Of a stretch of DNA of 64,000 nt, positions 9,270 to 19,591 are shown one piece after another. Numbering within the stretch: the first letter of the stretch is position 1; the number at the start of each line of letters is the position of its first letter. The notes under the pieces are model-generated. The model was not told the DNA's origin. It ran no database searches and worked only from the letters and a program-made list of their open reading frames with translations. The position numbers and the translations under genes are program-made. The DNA is from Cohnella mopanensis (GTDB lineage: Bacteria; Bacillota; Bacilli; Paenibacillales; Paenibacillaceae), in NCBI RefSeq assembly GCF_022352055.1, contig NZ_JAKRWM010000008.1, positions 1-64,000 of the forward strand, in the 5' to 3' direction.

Positions 9270-10561
9270 ATCGCAACCCCTCCATCGTTTGGATTCGGCA
9301 CTGCAAACAGGTGCTCCGTGCCCGTTTCATTAATTAATGCCGTTAATCTTATCATTCTTTCGGAAGTTGTCGTGCCTTTCGTTTCGAACACGCTGTGGAG
9401 CATGTCCCAGCCTTGGCGCAGTTGGTCATCCGAAGGTAATTGTCCACTCTCCCGGCTTGCCGCTACTAAAAGTTCAATTGCGCGATAAGGATCAAGAACC
9501 CCTGTCCGGTAAGCCTCGGAATCGAAGCGGTTGTTGCGGGTAGACACGGCGATTCCGAGACAGCGGGGAAGAAAATCGGCGATCTTCGCGCCATCGCGTT
9601 GCGCTTTCGCTGTTCCGGGAAGAACGATTTCGACCTCCTTCGCGAACAAACGAGGGTCATCGGAATAATCCGAATCGGTTTCCGGCTGAAACGACTTCCA
9701 TAATCGGGTCAACACCGATCCGGGACCCAACTCTACGGTTTGCTTTACCCCAAAAGCTTGCATCGTCTCCATGCAAGCGACCCATTGCACGGGACGGGTC
9801 ATCTGAAGCGTTAGCAGCTCGATCATGGAGGCTGTATCCCCCAAGCCGGCGTGCTGTCTTCCGGTTACGTTGGACAGGACCGGCCAACTCGGAGCCTTAT
9901 AGTCTATGGATTCCAATATGAACTTCAATTGTGACGCGGCGTCCGTCATACATGGGCTATGAAAAGCTGCACCGACGTTAAGCGGTGAATACTTTGCCGT
10001 AAGCCCGTCGATCCGCCGGGCCAATTCGTCCAGCGCCTTCCGATGCCCGGAGACAACCCGTTGATGGGCGGAATTGATGCCCGCGACAACGAGTACAGTG
10101 CCCTCGCTCCGAATTTCCTGCAACAGCCGTTCCAGCTGTTCGTCATCCATTCCGCTGATCGCGACCATACCTCCATCGACCGTTCCGGCTGCTGCCTGCA
10201 TCAATTCCCCCCTATGCCGGACCAGACGGACGGCGTCCGCGAAAGGAATGACGCCGCTGCACGCAAGCGCGGAAAACTCTCCTAAGCTATGCCCCCCACC
10301 GACGACAGGCAGCGCTTCTTCCCTCTCCATCCAAACCCGGTAAGCGGCGACGCTGTGGGTCAGAATTGCCGGTTGGGCGTTGGCGGTCGATGTTAGCGCC
10401 GCCATGTCGCCATTCAGGCTAAGCCGCAGAACGTCCCAGCCTAGACAGTCCGAGGCTTCCTCGAACGTCTTTCTTGCCGTGACGTGCCGCTCCGTCAGCG
10501 CTTTGGCCATGCCAACGTACTGAGAGCCTTGTCCGGGAAACAGCAAACCGACCTTCTTCAT
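9266..10561 (-). CDS. Stand-alone malonyl-CoA acyltransferase (trans-AT), FenF/ItuD-like
   Basis: 431 residues. N-terminal LLFPGQGSQYVGM, nucleophile motif GGHSLGEFSAL and the AFHSP motif containing the catalytic His identify a FabD-type acyltransferase. The AFH triplet is the form usual for malonyl specificity. After the roughly 300-residue core comes an extension of about 110 residues (with LGIAVSTRN and MLHSVFETK), remembered from the acyltransferases of iturin-class clusters; this comparison is from memory. It overlaps the upstream NRPS and the downstream CPBP gene by 4 nt each, implying translational coupling. Its job is most likely to charge the carrier after the AT-less ketosynthase of the gene ending at 7596, the only PKS module visible. 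A housekeeping fatty acid role is less likely given the position. Confidence 0.9.
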   Translation of the reverse strand: MKKVGLLFPGQGSQYVGMAKALTERHVTARKTFEEASDCLGWDVLRLSLNGDMAALTSTANAQPAILTHSVAAYRVWMEREEALPVVGGGHSLGEFSALACSGVIPFADAVRLVRHRGELMQAAAGTVDGGMVAISGMDDEQLERLLQEIRSEGTVLVVAGINSAHQRVVSGHRKALDELARRIDGLTAKYSPLNVGAAFHSPCMTDAASQLKFILESIDYKAPSWPVLSNVTGRQHAGLGDTASMIELLTLQMTRPVQWVACMETMQAFGVKQTVELGPGSVLTRLWKSFQPETDSDYSDDPRLFAKEVEIVLPGTAKAQRDGAKIADFLPRCLGIAVSTRNNRFDSEAYRTGVLDPYRAIELLVAASRESGQLPSDDQLRQGWDMLHSVFETKGTTTSERMIRLTALINETGTEHLFAVPNPNDGGVAI

Positions 10562-13500
10562 TCCCGTTCACTCCTTTCTTTCGAGACCGCCGCGGCGGTC
10601 TGCTCCTTAGCCTGGCCTTCGACGGCCATCCGCCGACACCACAACGGAAACGATTGCAGCAGTTCTTTCACTTTGTCCTTGCCGATCTTGCCGGCATCAT
10701 ATTCAGCTTGCAGCGTCTTCTCCTTACCGGGTCCGCTTAACCCTACCGTCAAATCCGCGGCGGACAGCCACTGATCCGGCATGGCGGGTGAAAAGCTTCC
10801 GCGAAATAACGGCAAGATCGCCGTCTCCGAGCTTTCTCCTTCCGGCTTGGAAAGCGCGGGATATGGAGGCGCCGGATGCCGCTTCGTTTCACGAATGGAC
10901 CTCAGCAGCTCCGGGTATCCATTCACCGCGTTCAGATCAACCGAGGCAATTCCCGCGCCGTCGCTTAAGCCGCATAGCAGTAAGTCGAACCGGGGCTGCC
11001 GAAACGCTTGCGCGAGCATGACGATCCAGATCCCGATGGCGGCAAACTCCATATCAACTCCCTCAAGCTCGCTGATCCGTTCCAGTTGCTGAACGGTCTG
11101 GCTAGTCAGCGGAAGCCTTAGTAAATCTCCCTGTCCCGCATATCGGTCTAGCGGTCTTTCTTGCGCCGGGACCTGAATTAGAACGACAGGTGCATGGACC
11201 TGAGCCGTTGTCTCTTCAGCGAGTCTGCCGGCCAGCTTAGATACGGTTGGATAGGCGAACAAGTCGGCAACCGTTAACAAACCGAAATTTTGGGTCTCAA
11301 GTTCCTTATGCATGCGGAGCAACAACAGCGAATTGCCGCCAAGATCGAAGAAATTGTCGTCGATTCCGACTTTCTCCCGTTGCAGCAGATTCCCCCACAA
11401 TTCGGCCAGTCGTTGCTCCATCTCCGTGACCGGCGCGGCGTACGCCACGCCCGTGGCCATTTGCGCTTCCGGCGCCGGAAGTGCCTTTCGGTCCGCCTTT
11501 CCGCTCGCCGTCAGCGGCATCCGCTCCAGTTGCGCGAACAGCGCCGGAATCATATAGTCCGGTAATCGCTCCCCGCAATGCCGTCGCAGCTCGCCCGACG
11601 TGCAGGCACAGTCCGCCACGATGTACGCAACCAGTCGTTTGCCGCCCAATCCGTCATCCGCCGCTACAACTACAGCTTCAGACACCTCTTCGTACGACAA
11701 CAGCGTTCGCTCGATTTCGCCCAGCTCGATCCGGCACCCCCGGATTTTCACTTGATCGTCGATTCGGCCCAAGTATTGAATCTGTCCGTCCGCCGTCCAG
11801 CGGGCCAAGTCTCCCGTCCGGTACATGCGCGTTCCCGACACGAACGGGTTCGCCACGAACTTCTCCGCCGTCAGCTCCGGCTGGTTCGCATATCCCACCG
11901 CCAGCTGTACGCCCGCGATGCATAGCTCTCCGGGCACACCGATCGGCTGTGCCTGATCACCTTCGCCGACGATATAGATCGCCGTATTGTCGATCGGCTT
12001 ACCGATCGGCACGAAATCCAGTTCGCTGTCCGGCTCGCAGTCGTAAGCCGTTACGTCTACCGTCGCTTCCGTCGGACCATACAGGTTGATCAACTTCGTG
12101 TCGGTCAGCCCGGCTTGTCGAAGCAGCCTATAAAACTTATCGACGTGCGCCTTGTGCAGCGCTTCGCCGCTGGCGAACACGTGCCGAAGCGTCTCTAGCT
12201 TCATCTTCAGCCGCTCCGGCTTCTCGGCTTGCGCCGCTTCTAGGAACGCTGCCAGCATCGACGGCACGAAATGCATCGTCGTGATTCCGTTCGCTTGAAT
12301 CGCATCCAGCAGTTGTCCCGGATTTTTCTCTGCGCCCGGCGCAAGAAACGCCACGCTTGACCCCGATAGCATCCACCAAAACAGCTCCCACACCGAAACG
12401 TCGAAGCTGTACGGCGTTTTCTGCAAGATGACGTCCCGCTCTCCGAGCGAATACGCTTGTTGCATCCAGTGAATCCGGTTCATGACTGAGCGATGCCGAA
12501 TCATGACGCCCTTCGGCCTTCCCGTCGAACCGGACGTATAGAGAATATAGGCGTTTTGTTCAGGGGAAACGGCAACGGCAAGCGATTCCGCAATCCCTTC
12601 GTCGTCCCCCTCAAGCACGCGCTCCAGATCGATAAGCACGGCACCGGGGCAAGCTTCCACCGCGATGCCCATCCAGCTCGCTTGCGCGCAGATGAAGCGA
12701 ATGCCCGCATTGTCGGCCATATAGCGCAGTCGATCCGTAGGGAAATCCGGCGGCAGAGGCACGTACGCGCCGCCCGCCTTCATAATGCCGAGCAACCCGG
12801 CTAACATCGACGGAGAACGCTCGGCCATTAGCCCAACCGATTCTCCCGACCGAAGGCCTTGCACGATCAGCCGACGGGCAACGCGATTCGAGAGCATTTC
12901 CAGTTCGCGGTACGTGATGTGCTCCGTACCGAATACGGCGGCGACGCGATCCGGCGTCTTCTCCGCCTGCTGCCGGAACAACTCCGGCAGCGTCAAGTCC
13001 GCCGGGAACGGCGTTTCCGTCGCGTTGAACGTCTCCACGACTTGCCGCCGCTCTTCCAAGGTTTGCATGCTGATCTCGTTCAACGCACGTTCTGGACCGC
13101 TTAACACTTGTTCCGCCAAACGAATGAAATGGCGAGCCATCCGATCCACCGTCTCCCGGCGGAATAACGATGTCCGATACTCGAAGTGGCAACGCAATTC
13201 GCCGTTCCTCTCAACGACTTCCAGCGTCAAATCGAACTTCGCCGTCGTTCTGCGATTGTCGAGCGGTTCGAAGCGCGTCCGGCTCGTGCCGACCTCGCCG
13301 GCTCCCGTGTTCTGAAGGACGAACATCGCGTCGAACAAAGGGTTGCGGCTCATATCTCGGCGCACGCCCAGCTTGTCCACCAACTCCTCGAACGGATAGC
13401 GATCGTGGTCCAAAGCGTTGATGACGGTTTCCTTCACGTCCTCCAACATTTCAACGAACGTCCGCGAGTCCTCGATACGGTTGCGCAGAACGACCGTATT

Positions 13501-16500
13501 GACGAACATTCCGACGAGATCGGCAAGATCGGCATGCGGCCTTCCGGCTACCGGGGAACCGATCCAGATTTCCGTCTGACGGGAATACCGATGCAGCAGA
13601 ATCGAGAAAAGCCCAAGCAAAGCCATATATAACGTCGTACCGGTTCGCGAGCCTAACTCCTTTAGCTCTCGAGTCAACTCCGCGCCAAGCGAAACGGTAA
13701 CCGAATCCCCTTCGTAATCCATACGGGCGGGACGCACGTAATCCGTCGGCAAATCAAGCGTCGGGACTGCTCCCGACAGTTGTTCAAGCCAGTAACGCTC
13801 TTGCGCACGTCTCTTATCCGATCTGAGCCAATCGGTCTGCCATGCTGCATAATCTTTATATTGAACCGGGAGCTCTTCCAACCGATCTCCCTCATACAGT
13901 CGAACGAATTGCTCCGCGAGCACGGCTGTCGACACGCCGTCTGCGATCAGATGATGCATATCCCACAGCAACAAGTGATCATGCGACGATCTGCGTACGA
14001 GCTTCACTCGAAACAGCTGCGATTCGCCCAGGTCGAACGGTCTGACGAATTCGCGCAAGCAAACTGCCGGTTCCGCATCGTGTTCGATTTCGTACTCGAT
14101 TTGCGAGACCGGCTCGCTCCAGATACGTTGCATCGGCGTTCCATCTGCCCATTCGATTGACGTACGAAGCGTTTCGTGACGCTCCGATAGCTTTCTTACG
14201 GCAGAGAGCAGCTTCTCCCTGTCCAGCGGTCCGTCAATGCGGATCGCCGTCGGCAAGTGGTAAGCCGTGCTCCGCGCGTCCATCGCCTGCAGCACGAACA
14301 AACGGTTTTGCGCCGAGGACAACGGATAGTACGCTTGAACTGCAACCTTCGGAATCCGTTCGTATCGGTCATCGCCTCCCGCCGTAACGGATTGTTCCAA
14401 CATATGCGCCATCGCTCGTAGAGTTGGATAACGGAAAATATCTTTCATATCCAGACGAAGATGAAATTTCTTATGCAAGCGCGCCACCAACATCGCCGCC
14501 TTCAGCGAGTGACCGCCGATGGCGAAGAAATCGTCGTCGATGCCGACTTTGTCCCGTTGCAAGAGCTCCTCCCATACCGCGGCTAGTTGCTGCTCCATCT
14601 CCGTGGTCGGCGCGGCGTACGCTACGCCCGTGGCCATTTCCTTTTCCGGCGCCGGCATCGCCTTCCGGTCCGCCTTCCCGCTTGCCGTCAGCGGCATCCG
14701 CTCCAACTGCACGAACAGTTCCGGGATCATATAGTCCGGCAGCCTCTCCCCGCAATGCCGGCGCAACTCGCCCGACGTACAGGCACGATCAGCCACGATG
14801 TACGCGACTAGGCTTATGCCGCCCATTCCGTCATTCGCCGTTACGACCGCCGCCTCCGACACCGCTTCGTTCGTCAAAAGCGTTCGTTCGATCTCGCCCA
14901 ACTCGATCCGGTACCCCCGGATTTTCACTTGGTCATCGATTCGGCCCAAGTATTGAATCTGTCCGTCCGCCGTCCAGCGGGCCAAGTCGCCCGTCCGGTA
15001 CATGCGCGTTCCCGTCTCGAACGGGTTCGCCACGAACTTCTCCGCCGTCAACTCCGGCTGGTTCGCATATCCCACCGCCAGCTGTACGCCCGCGATGCAT
15101 AGCTCTCCGGGCACCCCGATCGGCTGTGCCTGATCACCTTCGCCGACGATATAGATCGCCGTATTGTCGATCGGCTTGCCGATCGGCACGAAATCCAGTT
15201 CGCTGTCCGGCTCGCAGTCGTAAGCCGTTACGTCTACCGTCGCTTCCGTCGGACCATACAGGTTGATCAACTTCGTGTCGGTCAGCCCGGCTTGTCGAAG
15301 CAGCCTATACAACTTATCGACGTGCACCTTATGCAGTGCTTCTCCGCTGGCGAATACCAGCCGAAGCGTCCCCAACTTCTCCCTCAGCCGCTCCGGCTTC
15401 TCGGCTTGCATCGCTTCCAAGAACGCTGCCAACATCGACGGTACGAAATGCATCGTCGTGATGCGGTTCGCTTGAATCGCTTCCAACAGTTGTCCCGGAT
15501 CTTTCTCCGCGCCCTGCGCGAGGAATGCCACGCTTGAACCGGACAGCATCCACCAGAACAATTCCCATACGGACACGTCGAAGCTGTACGGCGTTTTCTG
15601 CAAGATGACGTCCCGCTCGCCGAGCGGATATGCCTGTTGCATCCAGTGAATCCGGTTGATGACGGAACGGTGACGGATCATAACGCCTTTCGGTCTGCCC
15701 GTCGAGCCGGACGTGTACAAAATATAGGCGTTCTGCTCAGGTGAAACGGCCATAGCGGGCGCTTCCGCGATCCCTTCTTCACCGTCTCCTTCAAGCTCGC
15801 GATCCAGATCGATAAGCTCGGCCCCCGGGCAAGCTTCCGCCGCAACTCCCATCCAACTCGATTGCGCGCAGACTAGGCGAATGCCCGCATTGTCGGCCAT
15901 AAAGCGCAGCCGCTCAGCCGGGAAGTCCGGCGGCAGCGGTACGTAAGCGCCTCCTGCCTTCAGAATGCCGAGAACCCCGGCCATCATCGACGCGGAACGC
16001 TCGGTCATGATTCCGACCGGCTCTCCGGACCGAAGGTCCTTGGCGAGCAGCCGACACGCAACGCGATTCGAGAGCGTTTCCAGTTCGCGGTATGTGATGC
16101 GCTCCGCGCCGAATACGGCGGCGACGCGATCCGGTGTCTTCTCCGCCTGCTGCCGGCACAACTCCGGCAGCGTTAGGTCCGCTGGGAACGGAGTTTCCGT
16201 CGCGTTGAACGTCTCCACTACTTCCCGCCGCTCTTCCTCGGTCAGCAGGTTGATCTCGTTCAGCGCACGTTCCGGTCCGCTTAATACTTGTTCCGCCAAA
16301 CGCATGAAATGACGAGCCATCCGTTCCACCGTCTCGCGGCGGAAAAGCTTGTCATTATACTCCCAAATGCAGGAAAGCGCCCCAGACGACTCCGGGTAGA
16401 CGTCCAACTTTAAGTCGAGCTTCGCCGTTCCCGTCTCTAGCGGAACCTGTTCGAATCGGCAGCCCGCCGCTTCGAAACGCGCGCTGGCTTCCTTAGATTG

Positions 16501-19500
16501 GTTATGGTAGACGAGCATCGTGTCGAACAACGGGTTACGGGAACGATCGACGCCCCGGCCCGACAATTCTATTATTTTCTCGTAGGGAACATCCGAATGT
16601 TTAAGCGCGTCCCATAGTTTATCGCCTGTATTGCGCCACAGCTCATGAAACTTCAAAGTACCGTCGACAGCCACCCGGACGGGAACGTAATTGTTGAACA
16701 TACCGACCATGTTCTGCGTCTCGGGATGTGTTCTTCCTGCCAGCAAAATCCCGACGGAGAAGTCTTGAGACCCGCTGAACCGACTTACAATCGCGGAATG
16801 AAGAGTCAGTAACAGGGAAGCAACCGTACTATTGTTCTGCTGTAGCCGCTTCTGCCACTTGCGCATCAATTCGGACGGAAGCTCCTTCCTAACCGTTCCG
16901 CCACGGAAGCTTCGCTTGTCCGGTCTGACCGCTACGTCCGGCCATTCGAGCGGTGGAGCCGGAAGCTCCAGTTCCTTGAACCAATATGCCTCGCTATCCG
17001 GCTTCGCGTGGCTGCTTTTCCGTTCCCATTCGGAGAATGCGGCAAATGGCTTACCTGGAGAAGGTAGCGTCTCTCCGTTCAAGAGGGCGGAGAACTCTTG
17101 CATCAGCACGTTCATCCCGATCCCGTCGGAAGCGATGTGGTGAACGTTTAAGAGCAACAAATGCCGGTTCGCCCCGTCCGTCCACATCCCTCCTCTTAGC
17201 GGACACGGACGGCCGAGGTCAAAAGGAGCCAGCATCGCCTTGGTATATTCATTGGCGAACGAAGCCGCGTCGGCCAGAAGCTCCGTTTGTACCGGATATA
17301 CGCTCAGCTCTAAACGAACCGATTCGCCGGGATACACCTGCTGAACGAGCTCATCCTCCTCCCAGTGATAAGAGGTGCGAAGCGTGGCATGTCTCTGAAT
17401 AAGCTGCACGATCGCGGATTGGACAGCATTCGGGTCTAACGCGCCTTCGATCGATAACGCAATGGGAATATGATAAGCGCACCCGATCTCTTCGGCCTGC
17501 TCGACGAAAACCATCCTAATTTGGGCGAACGAGGCCGGATATCGGCCAACTACTGCTCCTTCAGGTTCGGACAATTCCTGCAATGCTTCTGCAATCGCTC
17601 CTTGCGCCGTTCCCGCGTTCTGCAGAACTTTATCCAGTAGCAGGCTTGGCGTCGCACAATCGAACAGCTCGCGAATCGACAACTCCGCCCCCCATTCCTG
17701 CTGGATGTGCGCCAGCAATCTAGCTGCTTTTAACGAATTCCCTCCCAGCTCCTGATAATGATCTTCCGATCGCACTTCCTTAACTCCTAGAACTTCCCGC
17801 CATATCTGTTTTAACTTCGCCATCTCGGGGGAATCTTTTTCCGGCTGCGCAACGGCAGCCACATGGACGGAGTCCCCGCGACTCATCTCTGATAACTCGC
17901 GAAGCGTTTCGTCCCACTCTCCCGAGCGTAACCGATCGGACAGCTTGTAGCGTTGGATTTTGCCGCTGGTCGTTCGGGGAATCGTCCGAATCGGCAGCAC
18001 GACGCCGATGTTGAAGCCGGTTTCCCGAGCCAACTGTCGCTTGACTTTATCAGCGAGTGGTGCGAACTTCTCCAGCTTCCCTCGATGCTGGACGAAGATG
18101 ACGATCTCCTCTTCTCCCGAATCTGGACGATGGGCGCCGCAGGCGGCCGCTTTGCCGTAACCGATTCCTTCGATCGACTCGACGCGCTTCTCCAAGTCGT
18201 GCGGATAAACATTCTGACCCCGGACGAAGATAATGTCCTTATGTCTTCCAGTAATGACCAGCCTGCCCTCGCGCATGAATCCGAGGTCGCCCGTTCGCAG
18301 CCATCCTCCTGAAGAGACGGCTTTAAGCGTCAGCTGCGGTGCGTTATAGTACCCGTGCGTGACGTTCAGACCCCGAATGAGAATATGACCCGTTAACCCG
18401 TCGGCCAACTCCCCTTCAGCTTCGTCGCGAATGGAGATCTCGCAATCCTCGACCGGGTAACCAACGTCGACGAACACGATTGCGCTCGAATCGCCATGCT
18501 CCGCTAGTCGCGCTTCCTCGCCAACGCTAAGCGAACGCGGATCGACCCGGACGGGCACGAGCGGCTCGCCGACGGGCGGAAAAGTGACGGCTAACGTCGC
18601 TTCCGCCATTCCGTATACCGGAAACATCGCTTCCGCTCGCAAGCCGCTCGGGGCTAGGGCAGTCACGAATTTGTCGGCCCATTCCGCGGAGATCGGCTCC
18701 GCGCCGTTAAAGATCAACCGAATGCAGCTAAGGTCCCATTCCTCGGCTTCCTTGGGCTTGAAGCAGCCGAGAAAATGCTTGTAACCGAAATTGGGAGATG
18801 CGATCGAGGTTATCCGATGCTCGTTCGCTTTGGACAGCCATAGCATCGGATCGAGCATGAACTGGGCCGGTTGCATAAGGTATTGCTCCATCCCGGCGTA
18901 GATCGGGGCAAGATGGAAACCGATCAGACCCATGTCATGGGTCAACGGCATCCAGCTTAAGGAAGAATCATTCGACGTTGTTCCCGAGCGGGAGACGATG
19001 GCATTCATGTTCGACAGCAGATTGCCGTGCGTGAGCATGACGCCTTTCGGCTCTCCGGTCGAACCAGAGGAAAATTGCAGGAAAGCTATATCTTCAGCCG
19101 TTGCCCGGTAAGGAGGTTCGTTCGGCCGATCTTCGCCGGACTCCAGCGGCAATCGTTCGAGTTCAAGACAATAGGAGGAGCGGTCCGGCAAATTCGCCCC
19201 GATCGTCTCTTCGGCTTCCGCCAATCCTGTCGGGTCCGCCAACAGCCTTGGCTGGTTCAAGGTTCCCCATACCTGCAGCAGCTTGGCCCGATTTTCTTCG
19301 CTGCCTCCCGCAGTCACGGGAACAGGAATCCATCCCCCGAGCAAGCAACCCCAGAACGCCACGACGAACGTGCGCGGATCATCGATCCGAATGACCACCT
19401 CATCTCTCGCTTGCCATCCTTGAGCGAGCATTCGGGCAGCCAAAGCCAACCCTTCATCGTACAATTGTCGATAGGTCAACCGGGATTCCGATTTCTTATG

Positions 19501-19572
19501 TATAAACACGATGCCTTTCCCGCTACTCGCCGCGCTTTCCAGCATTTCCGCCAAATGGGTGAACGGCTTCAT
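10558..19572 (-). CDS. NRPS: fatty-acyl-AMP ligase, two Ser-type modules, terminal half-condensation domain
   Basis: 3004 residues, ATG at 19572 with AAGGAGG upstream. Order (approximate residues): acyl-AMP ligase 1-585 (FSSGSTGEPKG, WMPLTHDMGLIG, PVYGMAEATLA); carrier 609 (LGGNSLKAARL); C domain 670-1105 with HHIASDG; A domain 1110-1620; carrier 1687 (IGGHSLKAA); C domain 1750-2160 with HHLIADG; A domain 2165-2690; carrier 2746 (LGGNSLLLL); then about 210 residues resembling only the C-terminal lobe of a C domain. Aligned by eye to GrsA, both A domains give the code DVWHFSLVDK, a known serine code. The ligase at the N-terminus marks this as the lipo-initiation protein: it would load a fatty acid that is then joined to Ser and Ser. 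No epimerase domain or thioesterase is present. It hands over to the KS-first protein ending at 7596. Confidence 0.93.
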   Translation of the reverse strand: MKPFTHLAEMLESAASSGKGIVFIHKKSESRLTYRQLYDEGLALAARMLAQGWQARDEVVIRIDDPRTFVVAFWGCLLGGWIPVPVTAGGSEENRAKLLQVWGTLNQPRLLADPTGLAEAEETIGANLPDRSSYCLELERLPLESGEDRPNEPPYRATAEDIAFLQFSSGSTGEPKGVMLTHGNLLSNMNAIVSRSGTTSNDSSLSWMPLTHDMGLIGFHLAPIYAGMEQYLMQPAQFMLDPMLWLSKANEHRITSIASPNFGYKHFLGCFKPKEAEEWDLSCIRLIFNGAEPISAEWADKFVTALAPSGLRAEAMFPVYGMAEATLAVTFPPVGEPLVPVRVDPRSLSVGEEARLAEHGDSSAIVFVDVGYPVEDCEISIRDEAEGELADGLTGHILIRGLNVTHGYYNAPQLTLKAVSSGGWLRTGDLGFMREGRLVITGRHKDIIFVRGQNVYPHDLEKRVESIEGIGYGKAAACGAHRPDSGEEEIVIFVQHRGKLEKFAPLADKVKRQLARETGFNIGVVLPIRTIPRTTSGKIQRYKLSDRLRSGEWDETLRELSEMSRGDSVHVAAVAQPEKDSPEMAKLKQIWREVLGVKEVRSEDHYQELGGNSLKAARLLAHIQQEWGAELSIRELFDCATPSLLLDKVLQNAGTAQGAIAEALQELSEPEGAVVGRYPASFAQIRMVFVEQAEEIGCAYHIPIALSIEGALDPNAVQSAIVQLIQRHATLRTSYHWEEDELVQQVYPGESVRLELSVYPVQTELLADAASFANEYTKAMLAPFDLGRPCPLRGGMWTDGANRHLLLLNVHHIASDGIGMNVLMQEFSALLNGETLPSPGKPFAAFSEWERKSSHAKPDSEAYWFKELELPAPPLEWPDVAVRPDKRSFRGGTVRKELPSELMRKWQKRLQQNNSTVASLLLTLHSAIVSRFSGSQDFSVGILLAGRTHPETQNMVGMFNNYVPVRVAVDGTLKFHELWRNTGDKLWDALKHSDVPYEKIIELSGRGVDRSRNPLFDTMLVYHNQSKEASARFEAAGCRFEQVPLETGTAKLDLKLDVYPESSGALSCIWEYNDKLFRRETVERMARHFMRLAEQVLSGPERALNEINLLTEEERREVVETFNATETPFPADLTLPELCRQQAEKTPDRVAAVFGAERITYRELETLSNRVACRLLAKDLRSGEPVGIMTERSASMMAGVLGILKAGGAYVPLPPDFPAERLRFMADNAGIRLVCAQSSWMGVAAEACPGAELIDLDRELEGDGEEGIAEAPAMAVSPEQNAYILYTSGSTGRPKGVMIRHRSVINRIHWMQQAYPLGERDVILQKTPYSFDVSVWELFWWMLSGSSVAFLAQGAEKDPGQLLEAIQANRITTMHFVPSMLAAFLEAMQAEKPERLREKLGTLRLVFASGEALHKVHVDKLYRLLRQAGLTDTKLINLYGPTEATVDVTAYDCEPDSELDFVPIGKPIDNTAIYIVGEGDQAQPIGVPGELCIAGVQLAVGYANQPELTAEKFVANPFETGTRMYRTGDLARWTADGQIQYLGRIDDQVKIRGYRIELGEIERTLLTNEAVSEAAVVTANDGMGGISLVAYIVADRACTSGELRRHCGERLPDYMIPELFVQLERMPLTASGKADRKAMPAPEKEMATGVAYAAPTTEMEQQLAAVWEELLQRDKVGIDDDFFAIGGHSLKAAMLVARLHKKFHLRLDMKDIFRYPTLRAMAHMLEQSVTAGGDDRYERIPKVAVQAYYPLSSAQNRLFVLQAMDARSTAYHLPTAIRIDGPLDREKLLSAVRKLSERHETLRTSIEWADGTPMQRIWSEPVSQIEYEIEHDAEPAVCLREFVRPFDLGESQLFRVKLVRRSSHDHLLLWDMHHLIADGVSTAVLAEQFVRLYEGDRLEELPVQYKDYAAWQTDWLRSDKRRAQERYWLEQLSGAVPTLDLPTDYVRPARMDYEGDSVTVSLGAELTRELKELGSRTGTTLYMALLGLFSILLHRYSRQTEIWIGSPVAGRPHADLADLVGMFVNTVVLRNRIEDSRTFVEMLEDVKETVINALDHDRYPFEELVDKLGVRRDMSRNPLFDAMFVLQNTGAGEVGTSRTRFEPLDNRRTTAKFDLTLEVVERNGELRCHFEYRTSLFRRETVDRMARHFIRLAEQVLSGPERALNEISMQTLEERRQVVETFNATETPFPADLTLPELFRQQAEKTPDRVAAVFGTEHITYRELEMLSNRVARRLIVQGLRSGESVGLMAERSPSMLAGLLGIMKAGGAYVPLPPDFPTDRLRYMADNAGIRFICAQASWMGIAVEACPGAVLIDLERVLEGDDEGIAESLAVAVSPEQNAYILYTSGSTGRPKGVMIRHRSVMNRIHWMQQAYSLGERDVILQKTPYSFDVSVWELFWWMLSGSSVAFLAPGAEKNPGQLLDAIQANGITTMHFVPSMLAAFLEAAQAEKPERLKMKLETLRHVFASGEALHKAHVDKFYRLLRQAGLTDTKLINLYGPTEATVDVTAYDCEPDSELDFVPIGKPIDNTAIYIVGEGDQAQPIGVPGELCIAGVQLAVGYANQPELTAEKFVANPFVSGTRMYRTGDLARWTADGQIQYLGRIDDQVKIRGCRIELGEIERTLLSYEEVSEAVVVAADDGLGGKRLVAYIVADCACTSGELRRHCGERLPDYMIPALFAQLERMPLTASGKADRKALPAPEAQMATGVAYAAPVTEMEQRLAELWGNLLQREKVGIDDNFFDLGGNSLLLLRMHKELETQNFGLLTVADLFAYPTVSKLAGRLAEETTAQVHAPVVLIQVPAQERPLDRYAGQGDLLRLPLTSQTVQQLERISELEGVDMEFAAIGIWIVMLAQAFRQPRFDLLLCGLSDGAGIASVDLNAVNGYPELLRSIRETKRHPAPPYPALSKPEGESSETAILPLFRGSFSPAMPDQWLSAADLTVGLSGPGKEKTLQAEYDAGKIGKDKVKELLQSFPLWCRRMAVEGQAKEQTAAAVSKERSERE
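11400..16240 (-). repeat. Two near-identical adenylation-domain DNA copies (about 11400-13060 and 14580-16240)
   Basis: The two Ser adenylation domains of the 3004-residue NRPS are almost identical at DNA level over roughly 1.6 kb, with an offset of about 3.18 kb. For example, 11735-12130 and 14913-15308 differ at only a few positions by eye. A third related copy begins at the window edge (1-430). Such identity, including synonymous sites, points to a recent duplication or to gene conversion between modules rather than only shared function. Confidence 0.85.
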
Positions 19573-19591
19573 CGCGCGCCTCCTTCTCTGA

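Noticed and set aside
11481-15266. Long opposite-strand open frames inside the NRPS gene (for example 11481-12089 and 14424-15266, plus strand)
   Set aside because: They are antisense shadows of the conserved adenylation domains: low-complexity Arg/Pro/Ser-rich translations, repeated in both copies, with no ribosome binding sites.
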